A stretch of DNA of 64,000 nucleotides from Bretschneidera sinensis (taxonomy: Eukaryota; Streptophyta; Magnoliopsida; Brassicales; Akaniaceae): contig CM043698.1 in NCBI GenBank assembly GCA_023935145.1, positions 143,324,001 through 143,388,000 on the forward strand, in the 5' to 3' direction. The position numbers were made by a program, and so were the translations under genes. The notes under the pieces are model-generated. The model was given only the letters and a program-made list of their open reading frames with translations, ran no database searches and was not told the origin of the DNA. Positions 1-12,724 of the stretch are shown here, piece after piece. Each line of letters opens with the position of its first letter. The first letter of the stretch is position 1.

Positions 1-336
1 TCCTTGGTTTCTCACCGACAAGAAAAAAGAAAGAAGACTCTGAGCCCGCAATAGGTCACATTTAAACTCAAGCCAAATTGGGTAGAACATTTAGGATAAG
101 CTAAAAGCCTTTCAGTCCATCCAGGGTTTTTATAATTTTCGAACTTATCTCCACCTTCCTTTAAACCAAAGAGAGCAAAATAAAGGAATTTATCTTCCTT
201 CCTCCTTAAAGCAATAAAATAAAGTTTTCCTCTTCTATAAGACATTTTTTATTCAAACAGTACATCAACATTTTCTTGTATAAAATCTGGCATGACAGCT
301 TAAAGCTTCAACAGATTGATTGAACAAATAGATTAC

Positions 337-3300
337 CAATGTCCTTTAATTCCAATGATGGGGTAGACTGTGGCCCAGAAATTTCTCTGTCCAAGTGAAC
401 AGACAAGTCAACTCGAGAGGGGCCCCTCAATGATGAGCATTCCATGCATTCTATGCCACCGACATCCAATATTATATGTGTATATCTTGACATAATGCAA
501 CCACAGTGAATTGCCTGGGCAGGAAAATGAAGCATTAGCGTATAGAGAATATAGAGTAGTAATCAAAAGCGAGTTCTTTGATTAAGAATAATCAGGATAT
601 AAACCCACAGGAGAGAGACACAATATGACCGCCCATAAAGGCCAGCAAGGGGAAAATGTGCAAAAGCAATAAAAAGTTCAAGATACCTTTTCGCAAGTAA
701 CACAATTTCTCCAGCCATCATCATTCAAGTGAAATATATTGCAAAATCTTCCCTCCTCATAAGCAGAGCTGAATTTGCAAAAGACTTAAGTCAATTAATC
801 ATAAACAGTGTGGGAAAGGAAGAAGATTCAATCAAATTTATAATCCCATCACAAGCTTCACCATGAAGACAATAAAGACGCACAAATGAAAATAAAACGA
901 GTACTTTGCCGGGAGTACAGACAATTCATCTAATTGGAAATATTAAAATTTATAAACTTGTTCGCATGTGATGTGGAGTCAAAATCTAATTCTGCAACTA
1001 AGATCCCTCCAGAATATAAAGTTATGCACTAAAGGTGATCACACCAAATAGGGGCAGTTATGATAGAGGAGAGAAAAGAAGAAAAAGTAAAAGAAAGAAA
1101 AAGAAACTTCGTTGGGAAAAACCTTATTGAAACAACTTATGTTTGTGAATGGTGAAATATCTAAAAGATTTGCTTATGCAAAGTCATAAAGTTACTATTC
1201 ATGTCTAACGCGTGCACGTACATGCGCGACAAAAGGATGCATGTGTACGTGCATGGGCACCCAAAACATACTCAAGCACACAATAACATGTGTTGACAAA
1301 ACAATATCTTCAATGAAACAAGCATCAGGCACAGGCAACACCTTCTGGTGTAAGGAAAAGCAATAGACATAAGGAATAGAAATCTTAAAATAGACATCAA
1401 TAGCTTGCTATGAACGATCCAGAAATATGAACTTGAATATATTGGAAATGTAATAAAATCGAATTGATGCCTGATGAAGAGACACATCTTTGAAAAAATC
1501 CTTTTCTCGCAAAGTGATGGAACAAATAAATAAAAAGAGAAAGAGGACCACTCATATCGTCAAACATCAAAAGACACGTAATATTACTTTTAGAGAAAAA
1601 CTTAGATTAGATAGTTTAACACAATTCTTTTACGCCACATTTCTTTTGATTTGTGGATTAAATAATGGAGAAAGCAGCAAGCCCATTTACCTCATATTCT
1701 ATTAGTAAAGGGCTTACAGAAATCATCAAATTCAGATTATACACACATAAGAAAGATAAAGCATTAGAATTTTGTTTACATTAAGAAACTAATAGTATAC
1801 CTATGTAATTCAATAACTTCCTTATCTAAAATGCCTCTTCAGTACATAACTTCCAAAGAAGGTCTTACCATAGTCATAAAGGAAAAATATTTTATATGTA
1901 ATAAGTAAATTATTTCTTTGTAATATGTGTTGGACTAACTAACTAATTCCATAATTTAGCACTCACACACTCACATACTTGCAATATAATGTTGGTAACA
2001 CAACATCCAAACTACATATTTAAATTTTATCAATTCAGTCTATTGCAGATTTTGCATAACAGTGATAATATTAACTGAGCAGAAGTCATAATAAGACATG
2101 AATAGCCAAACACTTGCGTGAAAATTTTACAACCAACAGTAGCCCATAAAAGCCTAGCAAACATTAGCTAAATGCATTCAGAACTTGATGAGGCATTTTG
2201 AATCGAAACAATCATTTCATTGTATTATTGGTATCTATCTATTTTCCTACCTTTTAACCCTAATGACCTGAAAAATTAATAATATTCATTATTCAATAAA
2301 AAAAAATTTATTCTCAACTAAAGGGTAATGGAAAGGGGAAGTAGAGTGAAGAGAAACGATTTTAGGCAATAATTCTTTGGAGGACAGAAACTACCAATTT
2401 AATACTACAATCCAGGTACAAAATGACAAAGTGGTTGCAGCATTATTCTAAATAGAACAAAACCGATGTTGTTTTAATATATGAAGCTAGAACAAGATCA
2501 TTTCACGACAAAACTATGAATGAAAAATGGTAACTTATTAAAAAAATGGAAAAACAGTAAGGTTAACATTTACCAACCATGCTGAAAAACAGTTTTGCTT
2601 ACCTTTTTCTTTTCCTGATTGTACGAAGAAAATAAATCATTCTTGAAAAAATAATACCATTAACACAAATTCCAGTACATAACTGTGGCTAAATTAATTT
2701 TTTTTTTTTTTGTAGTGCTACCAAGGCGGTGTCAAATTCGTTTTAAGCTATGAGGAAAAGTTTCTCTGTTCAATTGTTACTTAACTATTTAATTCGCATT
2801 AAACTTGGTCGTACTTAATGATGGGTTGAATATATGAATTTTTCAGCATAGAACATAAATTTATCTATCATATATCCTTTTCTTTTGAAAATTATAAGTC
2901 ATTTAATGTATACCTATTTCACTCCCTTGTCCACAAATTCAAAGCATGAGCAATAATGACTACAGCAGGAAGAAGTTAAAAAAGAAGGAACTACAACATA
3001 TCAATGGCCTAATAATATACTGGTTTTCTTCCTCCTTCGCTGAGAACCATTCTGCCTTCTTCCAAACAGGAAAAAAAAATGAATTGTGAATTGGATGAGT
3101 TTTCCACTGATCACATATCGCAAGATCTAATGATTTGGGAAATTGATGATACTTTTAGTTTTAGCTAATTAATTTGAGGTGGAGTCTTGAGAAAGAAAGC
3201 AAGAGTACCATCAGTAATAAGGTCTATTGCGGTAAACCTTCCACTGTTTGTTAATAAAACTGAACTACTAGGGGGACATAAAAGATGGATTCTATCTAGT

Positions 3301-6300
3301 ATAAACTTGTTCTAATCTAAGGTAGTACGCTCATGAGCTTGACCATATTTCACTGTCAAGAAATTATTGAAGACTCCCATCTTCAAGTTTGACACAAACA
3401 TAGGTACATAGTTTAGTTCTTCTAAGTCGGGAACGAGTGTCAATCATTTATTCCAAAAAAAATGTAAGGAGAGTGGGAGTTACTACTGCACCTTCCTTAA
3501 GGCCACCCTGTTAGACTTACTTTGGTTACTAGAACTACATTGCAGTGAAGAGACAACTTCAAAAATGTTCAACTCTATAGCATTCAAAAAGGTTTCTATA
3601 TGATTTCTATAAAACACGAAAACGATTTCACCACCATAAGATATTAGTGGTTGTTAGCTATTATAATTTCACTAAAAAGATATCGCAATTAGCATCAAAT
3701 TTTTCAACAAAATTTATTTGCTTCAAAAACTATAGTGTTTTTTATTTTATTTTGTTTTTTGTGTGTAATTTTATTTCATTGCACCAAACTTAACTCATTG
3801 CAACATCATTGCTTTCTGTTGCCATATTCTTAATCTACTGCAGTATCATGGTGTCATGGTGCTACTCGTCTAGCTTATGGCAGCATTTTTTTTCATGCTG
3901 CTCTTAACCTATTGCAACATCATTATTTCTTGTTGCTATATAACAAATTTCATTCGGGTTACCCTCCAAGCCAAGAATAGATTCTTGTAAGTTATTTCAC
4001 CCTTCCAAGATCAAAACCCTTTTCATGCAGTTCTCATGTTGCCCACAGCATAAGGATCGTGATTATTTATCATCATTTTTGCATCCTTTCTCAAACAAAG
4101 TACAAGGTTATTTCAAAATATTTAGTTTCACTCGATACTGGATGATTGTTTAATACCTTAGGTTACCTATGTTTTGTACTATCTTGACAGTATTCATTCT
4201 TTCGTATTTGTAGATAAACATTAACATTTAACAATGCCGGCCCAAATTTTGATAATTGTTTTAAATAGAATATACAATTTCATAGTTTCATCACAATTAA
4301 AGTACGTGTATGGACATTTTTTAACGAAATATGTACAAATAAAAGAATATGGTCCATTAAATCGTCGATAAATTTACATAATCTCACACAGATTTTTGTG
4401 CCACCTACAAAATTTTTATTAAAGGCAAGAGTTTTCCTTGTAATGTGTTTCGTCACACACCACATGAATGTGAATCCAAGATCCAAACACCCATAAAATA
4501 AGTCTTGAGCCTAATAGTGACAGCCTAAGAGAAAGAATCAATTGAAGAGGATCTCTATCACTGGACTAAAATCTTCTATTGGTAGCAAATCAGATACTTC
4601 ATCTAACCTGTAAATGCACCGATTCTTTTTTTGCCGGGGTGTTGGAGTGTTATCGTGAATTCACTCTTACCCAATTAAACAATTTATACAAGAATTACAT
4701 CATCAAAATACAAAGAGAACACGAAAACTGAAAATTATCAAGATCAACATTAAAAATAAAAGCTATGGAGCTGGCAACTAGTGCTGGTAAATGACAGCAA
4801 CAAGAATAATTTCAAGAGAGATCACTCCCCTCCTTTCCTTTATTATTCCTCTGTGCAACTTCTACAATCTATAGTTCTTCCAGTTTCAACTACCACAAAC
4901 ACTAAGCAACACCAGTATAGAAGGGACAACTACCGCAGTAGTCACATAGACTTCCTGCCCTTTACTCCTTCTGCTTCCTCTTCAACATGATTAAAAAGGA
5001 CAGTTTTTAAAAAAAAGAGAGCAACAATCATGGAACAAGAGTGAAGTGGAAAACAAGAGCCCCATACCATTACCCTATAATTAACTCCATGGGACAATTC
5101 AAACAGTGAGAAATATTACCTAATCATAGATCATAGTTATAAGCACAATTTTTTGATAATTAAAATGTATAAATAGAAAGAAACACGCATCAAGGGGGTG
5201 CAACCCATGTACAAGGCCATAGTTATAAACAAAATAGACGAAAGAAAAGGGAATAATTGTACTGATCCGTCATAAAATATATGCAATTCAGTATTGAATA
5301 AATGAATATGACATTAGATGGTTGAATAACCAAAAAGGAGATTACTGAAGAAAAATATGGCATCACTAAAATGACAAACTGGTTCAAACAGAATATAAGA
5401 TGACAACTACATACTTTACTGACAACTAATTAAGGTGCTTTGTGTTTCATTCACCTTAATGCACTTCTTACTAACAATGGATCCATTAAATCGTTACTAA
5501 TGATGTTATTCACATTTTCAAAATTTTATCAACACAGACTATTGCACATGAAGTATAACTTCCTACTCTGTTGCTATACATATATATATATATATATATA
5601 TATCCACTTATAATGCCAAACAACTAATAGAACCATAAAAAGGAAAACCAAGATAATATCTCAAGCAATTTTTTGCTTTAGATGAAACAACTGAGCCGTG
5701 CAACTCCTAAATGAGACATAATAACTGCATAAAAGTACAAATCTAAAAATTCCTATGATAAAATCCACCAATTTGAACATAGTAAAAGTACAATAAGTCT
5801 ATCCGGAAAAAAAAAAATTATGCAAAGAAAAGGTTCATAAAGACTCACAAAGGCATGACATTTATCAAGTCAATATTAAGGCATATTTATTACAAGTTTA
5901 TTCATCAGTTTCAAAATAGTAAAATAAATTATTTTAATAGACAGTAAACCAATATGTACCCATTAGAAATATTGAAACAATCCCAACAATAAAAATCTGA
6001 GATATCAAAACAAAAAAAAAAAATTGAAAACCACATAATTAAATTTCTTTGGAAAAAAATTGTAGATCATAATCATCGTTGTGAGGCTTGCCTTCTTTTA
6101 GAAGGAACCTAAGATAATTAAATTTTCGCTATCTTATTATACATAAAAAAGGAATCGCTCAGGGGTAAAAATAATCATCAAAAGCAAGATAACAGAAATG
6201 ACATCGAAAATAAAATGAGAGAGAAATAAAAACAAGTAAAATGCTTACGCGCATCGATCACAGATCATGGCATAACCTCCACTAGTCCGCCAGCCTTGTC

Positions 6301-6379
6301 TGGGTTCAATAGAGAAAGAGTGGCAATAAAAACAGGTCAAGCCCATTGGTGATGAGGAGGTTGAAGAAGAAACATCCAT
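337..6379 (-). CDS. VAL-like: VAL-like gene A, exons 1-3 (3' end outside window)
   Basis: Partial minus-strand gene: exon 1 6249-6379 (ATG at 6379), exon 2 687-768, exon 3 337-514. Exons 4-6, which encode B3, would lie left of the window. Exon 1 starts MDVSSSTSSSPMGLTCFYCH and ends at donor gc|gtaagc. Exon 2 follows acceptor cag|ctctgc and ends aaaag|gtatct. Exon 3 follows cccag|gcaatt and ends cattg|gtaatc. All splice sites are canonical and the frame is open across 130 codons. The zinc-ligand pattern is complete: C16, C19, C40, C43, C53, H57, C66, C69, H74, C75, C77, C94, C97. This matches the N-terminal Cys-rich (PHD-like) region of VAL1/HSI2-type repressors. The gene is probably functional if its left part is intact, which cannot be seen. 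Confidence 0.8.
515..686 (-). other. Intron 2 of VAL-like gene A
   Basis: Intron of 172 bp between exons 2 and 3, GT-AG. The equivalent intron in gene D (34559-34730) is also 172 bp. Only neutral-looking differences are seen. Confidence 0.7.
1208..1270. repeat. Purine/pyrimidine minisatellite, short form (unit 1)
   Basis: Alternating CG/CA/TG-rich blocks (gcgtgcacgtacatgcgcg ... gcatgtgtacgtgcatg), two blocks left. It lies in intron 1, about 440 bp from exon 2. Confidence 0.75.
5575..5603. repeat. TA microsatellite (unit 1, expanded)
   Basis: A run of TA dinucleotides, clearly longer than the equivalent runs in unit 2 (near 17565), unit 3 (near 25355) and unit 4 (near 39600). Ordinary slippage. 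Confidence 0.85.
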
Positions 6380-9300
6380 TGAATAAACTGAAAAAACTGA
6401 AAAATAGGCTTTTGTTTTTTTGTTTCTTCTCTTTTGTTCTCTTTTTCTGTGTGGTAGTGAATACTGAATACTAAGAAACCTGTGCAGATAGAGAGAAAGA
6501 AGTGGATAGTGAGAGATAGAGAGAAGTGCCTATTTGGTATAAAGTGCTTTGATAGAGACATAATGAGAAGGAAAAAGATGGTCAATTTTGCAGTCATGAC
6601 AGCAGTCAAGGTCCACTGAACCAAGAGGATAAGTTGAGAATAATTTCAAACTATTTAAGAAACATTTTTTTTTTAATTTCCAAATTAGATGATTGGATTT
6701 TTGAGAATGTGAAATCAAACGTTTAGGATTCATTTTGTAAGTGAAGTCCAAATTAGCAGAATTGCCAAATATGAAAATTCAAATTGGTTTTTTCATTAAC
6801 ATGAAGCAATATGAGTATCAAGTGTGCAATTTGCCACTTTTGTAAATAGAGTTATTAAGGTGCTAATAACGCCTCAAAAACACAACTTAGCATGACAAAT
6901 GAGATAAAAAGGTACTTTGTATTTTCTTACCAATTGGCCGCCATTCGGTTCAATGCACCAGCCAAGTTTGTCCTGTTATGACCAAAAGGGATCAAAATTG
7001 AACCCAACTTGACTGCTTCTCTGACCATGTCTGTAACTGCAGAGATGAGTAAATGAAATGCTGCAATTGTTTATACATTAACTCTTTTGCAAAAATTTTC
7101 TCTACGGTTTTACAAGGGTTTTTCTCGCTAACCAAACAGCAACAGGAAGTTTTAGAGAGCGATGTTGAAATTGCGATGGAGAGAGTTTACTGGCAACGAC
7201 ACATTTCTCAAAATATGGGCTGCTGGGACGTACATAGTCAATATGTGCTACTAGATGATTGGGCTTATTGAAGTTAGTGGGCAGATGGTCAATTTGCTCT
7301 TTTAAAATAAAAAACATAAAAATCAGATGAAGTCCTTGAATTTTAATATAAAATCAAATCAACAAACATCAAAGTTTATGGTAAAAATATTTTAAGTAAT
7401 AATTGCATACCCAATCCAAACATCCAGAAAAACTTCCTGCAAAACTCAATCATAATTTTATGAAAACTTGTGTGGTAATTACCATTTAAATTTTCAGAGT
7501 GTTCAACGCGAGTGTTTAAATATCACAACTCGAACAATTTAAAGAGAACAACCATTAATTGTTGGTTGCATAACCACGTGATAAACTCTTAATAATTACT
7601 AGAATTCACTTTGTTTAAACAAAGAAACGCAATTAAAATAACATATACTCAAAGCTAATGGAGGCATAATTTAATATGAGTAATTCCATAAACTCATATC
7701 TTAAACGAGTAATTCGGTAGCAAGTACTCACTACTTAAACATTTGAATTTTCGAAATATATTGTGTTACTTAGGCGGATTTTTTCTTCTTCATTTTTTTG
7801 AATTTTTAATGATGCAATCCGTTTATTTTAATTTCTCTTCATTATCTCCTAAAGTTTGATTGTCTAACTTTGAAATAGTTCAAAAATTATTTGATAACAT
7901 TTTTTAATTGTTAAAGATTGATTATTTTATTTGAATATAAAATATTAGATTAATTTTTTAATTGCTTTGACATACACAATAAATATTTTATCAGTTTGAG
8001 AACATTTAAAGAGCGATTTACAAAGATATTGTTATCGTATTCATAAAATACAAGAAAATAAAATCTTAGATTAAAATTTTAAGGGGTAGTGATATTGACA
8101 CTCCATGAATAGTTATCAACACTCTATTTTTTTCTTCTAAAACTTACAATAGTGCCCATAATAAAAGTTAGATACACAATTTGACTTTTAAATTATAATT
8201 ACTACCGCGTATTCTCTTTACAAGTTTCTGTTATACAAAATATTATATTAATTACATTCTTTCTTTGTTTTTTTTCTACTTTTCTCTCTTTTGTTTTCTT
8301 CTGTTTTTCCTTCAATTTTTGTTAGAGACACGAATTAAACTTTTACGTGAAAAATATTGATCCTACTGAATGCAAATGATCCAACTTCTGAAAGTCTTCT
8401 TAATATTTACTATTTTCAGCTAATAATTCTAATTAAGTTGATTAATAAGAGCCATTAATTCTATAATCTTGAGAGTTATTAATATTCAATGTATAACACA
8501 TATTCCGTCAATTGAATATCTAATATTATGAAAAAGGTGAAGAAAGAATTAAAATTAATATTACAATGTTGAAGACAAAGATTTTGATAATAGAAGAACC
8601 AAAACACTGTTGGAGCCTTTGTACACCCTAATTTTTGAGTAACGCCTTTTGTGTTCAACTATATAGGGAGTCATTTTGGTGTTAGAGACATTTTAATTTG
8701 ACATGATTTACTTTTACTCTATGAAGAACCAAGATGATGAGATAGTGAGGGTAAAGATTTAGAGATGAAGAAAGTATAATTAATAGAAATTTTTGTATTA
8801 TAAAAACTTGTAAAGAATATAAATGGCAGTAATGGTATTTCAAAGTCAAAAGAGCACATAACTTTAATTAGGAGTATTATTGTAAGTTTTAGAAACAAAA
8901 AAAATAATAATTGGAATGCCAATAATTAAAGATTTATGGAGTGTTGATATCGCTACCCATATTTTATTTGCTTACACAAACATGCTATAATATTTATTAT
9001 ATAAATTAAAGTGTGTTTCATCTTACACAAGACCCAGTCCTATTAAAGACCTTATATTTTGTCAAGGAATTTCGTATTTAAATTTAAATATGATGTATTA
9101 TTAAGATAGTTTTATCAATGTCTTATTTAATATAATCATTATAGTATTAAAAGTTCATATGCATTCAATACTCAATGATTTAAAACTCCATTTAATTTTG
9201 ATGGTACGCACAAAATGTAGTTCCCTTTTGAGATTGAACAAGTTTCCCAACCAGTATTAGGTGTAGTACAAGATGCCACTGTGACTCAAATAATTTAAAA

Positions 9301-10435
9301 ATTCAGTTTAAAAATTCTTATCCTCCATCAAACTTAAATAATTCCCTCCAACCTGCAACGAGAGAGTTTTTTGTAATTTAATATTTCTATTATTAGAGAG
9401 AAAGGAAGCAGAGAAGGATGGAGATAGAAAATTTTCTAGGGTTGTTTTTTAATAAGAAAAAAAGTGTAGAACAAAGGACTATGTACAAGATAGGCTTCAA
9501 TAAAATCTATACGGTGAATCTCATTTACAAAATAGTTTCCTCCAGCCAAAAAAAGAGAGTATGTTAAGCCAACAATCTTTAAGAAAATAAATCGATCTTT
9601 CCACCCTGTCAAAAAGCTCCCCTATTACTTTATAAGCTAACCACAAATGGAAGATGGGATCAAGGTGATGTGCTTCTTCTTTTCACTTGAAGATTGAAAA
9701 ATTGTTCCATGCCCAAATCTCCTGAACCACAGACTCACTACTCAATGCAATAAAGCCCCAAAACCCGATAAATTTAAAACAATGAAAAACAGCCCAATAA
9801 GCATTGAATTTGTCATTGATTTGACTACTTCCATACCACTCCTAGAAATGAGTCATATAGGCAATATGTAGGGCTGTAAATCGGCTCAGGCCGCCCGAGC
9901 TCGACTATTAGCTCACTCAAACTCGCTAATAACGCTTCATGAGCCAATCTCGAGCAGAATTTTAGCTCATTAAATTCTTGTGTCGAGCATGAGAATAGTG
10001 TGGCTTGCCTCAATAACACTCAAGCATTTTCAGCTCGTTACTTTCCAAGCTGAGCAATCAATACAATTCGTCTCAGCTCGATTTAAATTAAAATATGAAT
10101 ATATTTATATACTGTTATACATATATAAAACTCCCATACAAGTTTTACAATATAGGAAATAAAAGTCAACTTTACTTCAAGGGAAAAACTTACATTTAAA
10201 ATAAAAAAGGGGAAAACTTACATAAAAAAGTACTTCAAGCAAAAAACTACCATATATATAGTCTTATATAGTTACTAGGGCTTTTATGTTCAACTCTTCT
10301 TTTTGTCATTGAGCTCAATATCATATCTCATAACAATATCATACCTATACCATTTCAGGTCCAAGGTACAACTGCACCCCCAAAATAAACTCTAAACAAT
10401 GGCTTAAACCTTCTAAGAGTAGTTACTTTATCATG
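6380..10435. other. Spacer between gene A exon 1 and gene B exon 6
   Basis: The first 170 bases are the gene A leader and candidate promoter. An exon-like minus-strand stretch lies at about 6938-7046 (after ctgcag, reading MVREAVKLGSILIPFGHN, before a gtaaga donor). The rest is AT-rich. It includes the degenerate GGGCTGTAAA element at 9869-10090 and probable 3' untranslated sequence of gene B just below 10436. No gene is recognised. Confidence 0.6.
9869..10090. repeat. Degenerate GGGCTGTAAA...GAGCTCG element (unit 1)
   Basis: Starts tagggctgtaaatcggctcagg and continues with many GAGCTCG/AGCTCA motifs, a wording common in old dispersed plant repeats. I see no matching inverted end. It is present at the same place in units 3, 4 and 5, so it predates the array. 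Class unknown; a hAT-like non-autonomous element is one possibility. Confidence 0.4.
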
Positions 10436-12724
10436 CTAGAGCTTCTGATTCGATCCACCAGCTTGGGCCTTTTGTAGTCCTATGACCAGTTTCCCCTCTG
10501 GTTCCTTCGGAGAAAAGTTAACTGCAAAGTCCACCACTCATGGTCACTATCTCTTCATACATCAAATAGTAACTCACAAGTGCATTAAGTAAACACTTTA
10601 AAAACTTTCAAAATGTTTTTCAGGTAAGATACAGAAAACTATTAAAGATTAATCAAGGTGCATGAAAGAAGGAACTAAAATGATATTGCTATTATTTAGA
10701 AAATTTAAATATGTAATTTCATTATACAGGATCAATAGAAATTGAAATGTGTTTATATATGCAAGATTGAGCTCAAAATAATTACTTGATTGTGACTAAA
10801 AGAGTGAGATGTGATGGCAGAAATAAGAGTGATAAATCAAAATTAGAAAACATAATTATCAAGATTGCCTGAGCATTACTTAAGCTAGAATTACATGAAT
10901 TACCTTTGTCACCGGGTTTACCATCCATCAAAGTCATGTACCCTCTGAGCCCTTCTAAGTTGTAAGTCTTGCTGCTATTGAGAGGCCGAGAGTAGTAGTT
11001 AAACTGCCACTCAAGGCCTGTTGTATCCTGGACTCTAATAGGAATTCGTTGCCCTGCAGAAATTTTAGGGAAGAAAGCCTGCATTATTTAGTATCTATTA
11101 CCACAAAAGACTTTAAATCCAAGGTCTACTAGACACTATAACAAGACCATATGTCATTTCTCATGAATCAATTAGTTTAATGACCATGCAGAGCCATTAA
11201 ACAAAAGGGAAACTGGTATAGGGGAGTAGCCTTTCTACTTTCCTCCTCCCTAAGCATGGTTTTAGTTATTACAATCATCATCATCTTAACATTCACACTT
11301 ACCTCCGCATGCTTTTTCGGAATCAACATGCGACCCGTCCTGGGATCAGAATCAGTTGCAGTCAAGATTTTATTGAATAAAGAGACAAGTTGATGCTCTC
11401 TGGCTTCTATAGGCTTCTGACCATTTGGTTCAGAGGTTGATGATGTTGGATCGGCCCCACAGTTTCCTGCAACTGAACATCAACATAGAGTTAGTAGTCA
11501 ATGAAAAACAATGATCATCCAGTATAACAGCTTAAAATTGCAAGCTATAAATATACTTTTTGAAAAAAAAAGACCGCACTTCAATGGAATCATAACTGGT
11601 GAGGTAGAACCACAAGCATAGTATCAAGAGAGAGGGAGAAGAATTAAAAAGAAACCAAGAAACAAATGCGGTGCAAATAACAGTGGAATCACAAAAAACC
11701 TCAAAAATAGGTATTTATTCGTCAACCAATGCACTAATGTCCAAAACATAATAGAGTGCTCTTACATATGCACAAAAACCTAACTATAAAAGGAAACAAA
11801 ATATTAAGTCCTCAAACAAATCAAAATCCCTCAAATAGAATCCCTAATTTTAAATCTGTTTCTGTAATATTCCGTTTAAAATCCTTGATTAGTACTCCAT
11901 AGTAATCACCCTTCTAGATAGAAGAGTCGGAAAGAAACACACAACTCCATGTTACTTCTTTGGTTTGTCACCGACATGAAAAAAGAAAGAAGACTCTGAG
12001 CCCGCAATAGGTCACATTTAATTTCAAGACAAATTAGGTAGAACATTTAGCATAAGCTAAAAGCCTTTCAGTCCATCCAGTGTTTTTATAATTTTCAAAC
12101 CTATCTCCACCTTTCTTTAAAGCAAAGAGAGCAAAATAAAGGAATTTATCTTCCTTCCTCCTTAAAGCAATAAAATAAAGTTTTCCTCTTCTATAAGACA
12201 TTTTTTATTCAAACAGTACATCAACATTTTCTTGTATAAAATCTGGCATGACAGCTTAATGCTTCAACAGATTGATTGAACAAATAGATTACCAATGTCC
12301 TTTAATTCAAATGATGGGGTAGACTGTGGCCCAGAAATTTCTCTGTCCGAGTAAACAGACAAGTCAACTCGAGAGGGGCCCCTCAATGATGAGCATTCCA
12401 TGCATTCTATGCCACCGACATCCAATATTATATGTGTATATCTTGACATAATGCAACCACAGTGAATTGCCTGGGCAGGAAAATGAAGCATTAGCGTATA
12501 GAGAATATAGAGTAGTAATCAAAAGCGAGTTCTTTGATTAAGAATGATCAGGATATAAATCCACAGGAGAAAGACACAATATGACCGCCCATAAAGGCCA
12601 GCAAGGGGAAAATGTGCAAAAGCATTAAAAAGTTCAAGATATCTTTTCGAAAGTAACACAATTTCTCCAGCCATCATCATTCAAGTGAAAGATACTGCAA
12701 AATCTTCCCTCCTCATAAGCAGAG

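Larger units (their letters stand above)
769..6248 (-). other. Intron 1 of gene A (5.5 kb)
   Basis: Long AT-rich intron, repeated in every unit. It contains the short-form minisatellite (1208-1270), poly-T tracts and a TA microsatellite (5575-5603). Short minus-strand stretches have coding-like wording, such as TVKYGQAHERTTLD then LLTNSGRFTAIDLITDG (about 3170-3410) and RLDEVSDLLPIEDFSPVIE (about 4535-4610). They do not connect into a gene I recognise. Plus-strand ORFs here, including one of 69 codons at 4781, have no recognisable product. Confidence 0.6.
1..11956. repeat. Tandem array unit 1 (type 1/4)
   Basis: First copy of the roughly 12 kb unit. The sequence at position 1 (cttggtttctcaccgacaag) recurs near 11957, 34046, 45957 and 56818, and long stretches after it stay collinear. 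In plus-strand order the unit holds exons 3 and 2 of VAL-like copy A, the 5.4 kb intron 1, exon 1, a spacer of about 4 kb, then exons 6, 5 and 4 of the next copy (B). It pairs with unit 4: both have the short form of the purine/pyrimidine minisatellite (1208-1270) and both keep the roughly 390 bp segment (6850-7237) missing from units 2 and 5. The true phase of the unit is arbitrary because the window cuts into the array. Confidence 0.93.

Noticed and set aside
337..350. Alternative exon 3 donor at the GT of tct|gttgaag
   Set aside because: It would leave a T that joins exon 4 as TGA, a stop; the donor at cattg|gtaatc keeps the frame open in every copy.
308..535. Single 75-codon ORF starting MLHFPAQAIHCGC as a stand-alone gene
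   Set aside because: Only the part from AIHCGC to KDIG is coding; the flanks are intron with a good acceptor (cccag) and donor (gtaatc). It is exon 3 of the VAL-like gene.
4781..4990. Plus-strand 69-codon ORF kept open in units 1, 2, 3, 4 and 6
   Set aside because: Lies antisense in intron 1, is polar and low in information, has no recognisable domain, and its survival is expected from high overall identity among units; it is broken in the other arm of unit 6 and deleted in unit 5.
6337..6751. Minus-strand ORFs such as MVQWTLTAVMTAK and MDFTYKMNP upstream of exon 1
   Set aside because: They lie in the leader and promoter, in frames with no family similarity, and change with small indels between units.
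9869..10090. Firm call of a hAT element for the GGGCTGTAAA repeat
   Set aside because: No matching inverted end or 8 bp duplication could be found by eye, so it is listed only as a degenerate repeat.
10782..11084. 100-codon ORF starting MQAFFPKISAG as a small B3 protein
   Set aside because: The Met and Gln come from intron sequence before the acceptor (atgcag|gct), and the end runs through the donor. It is exon 5.
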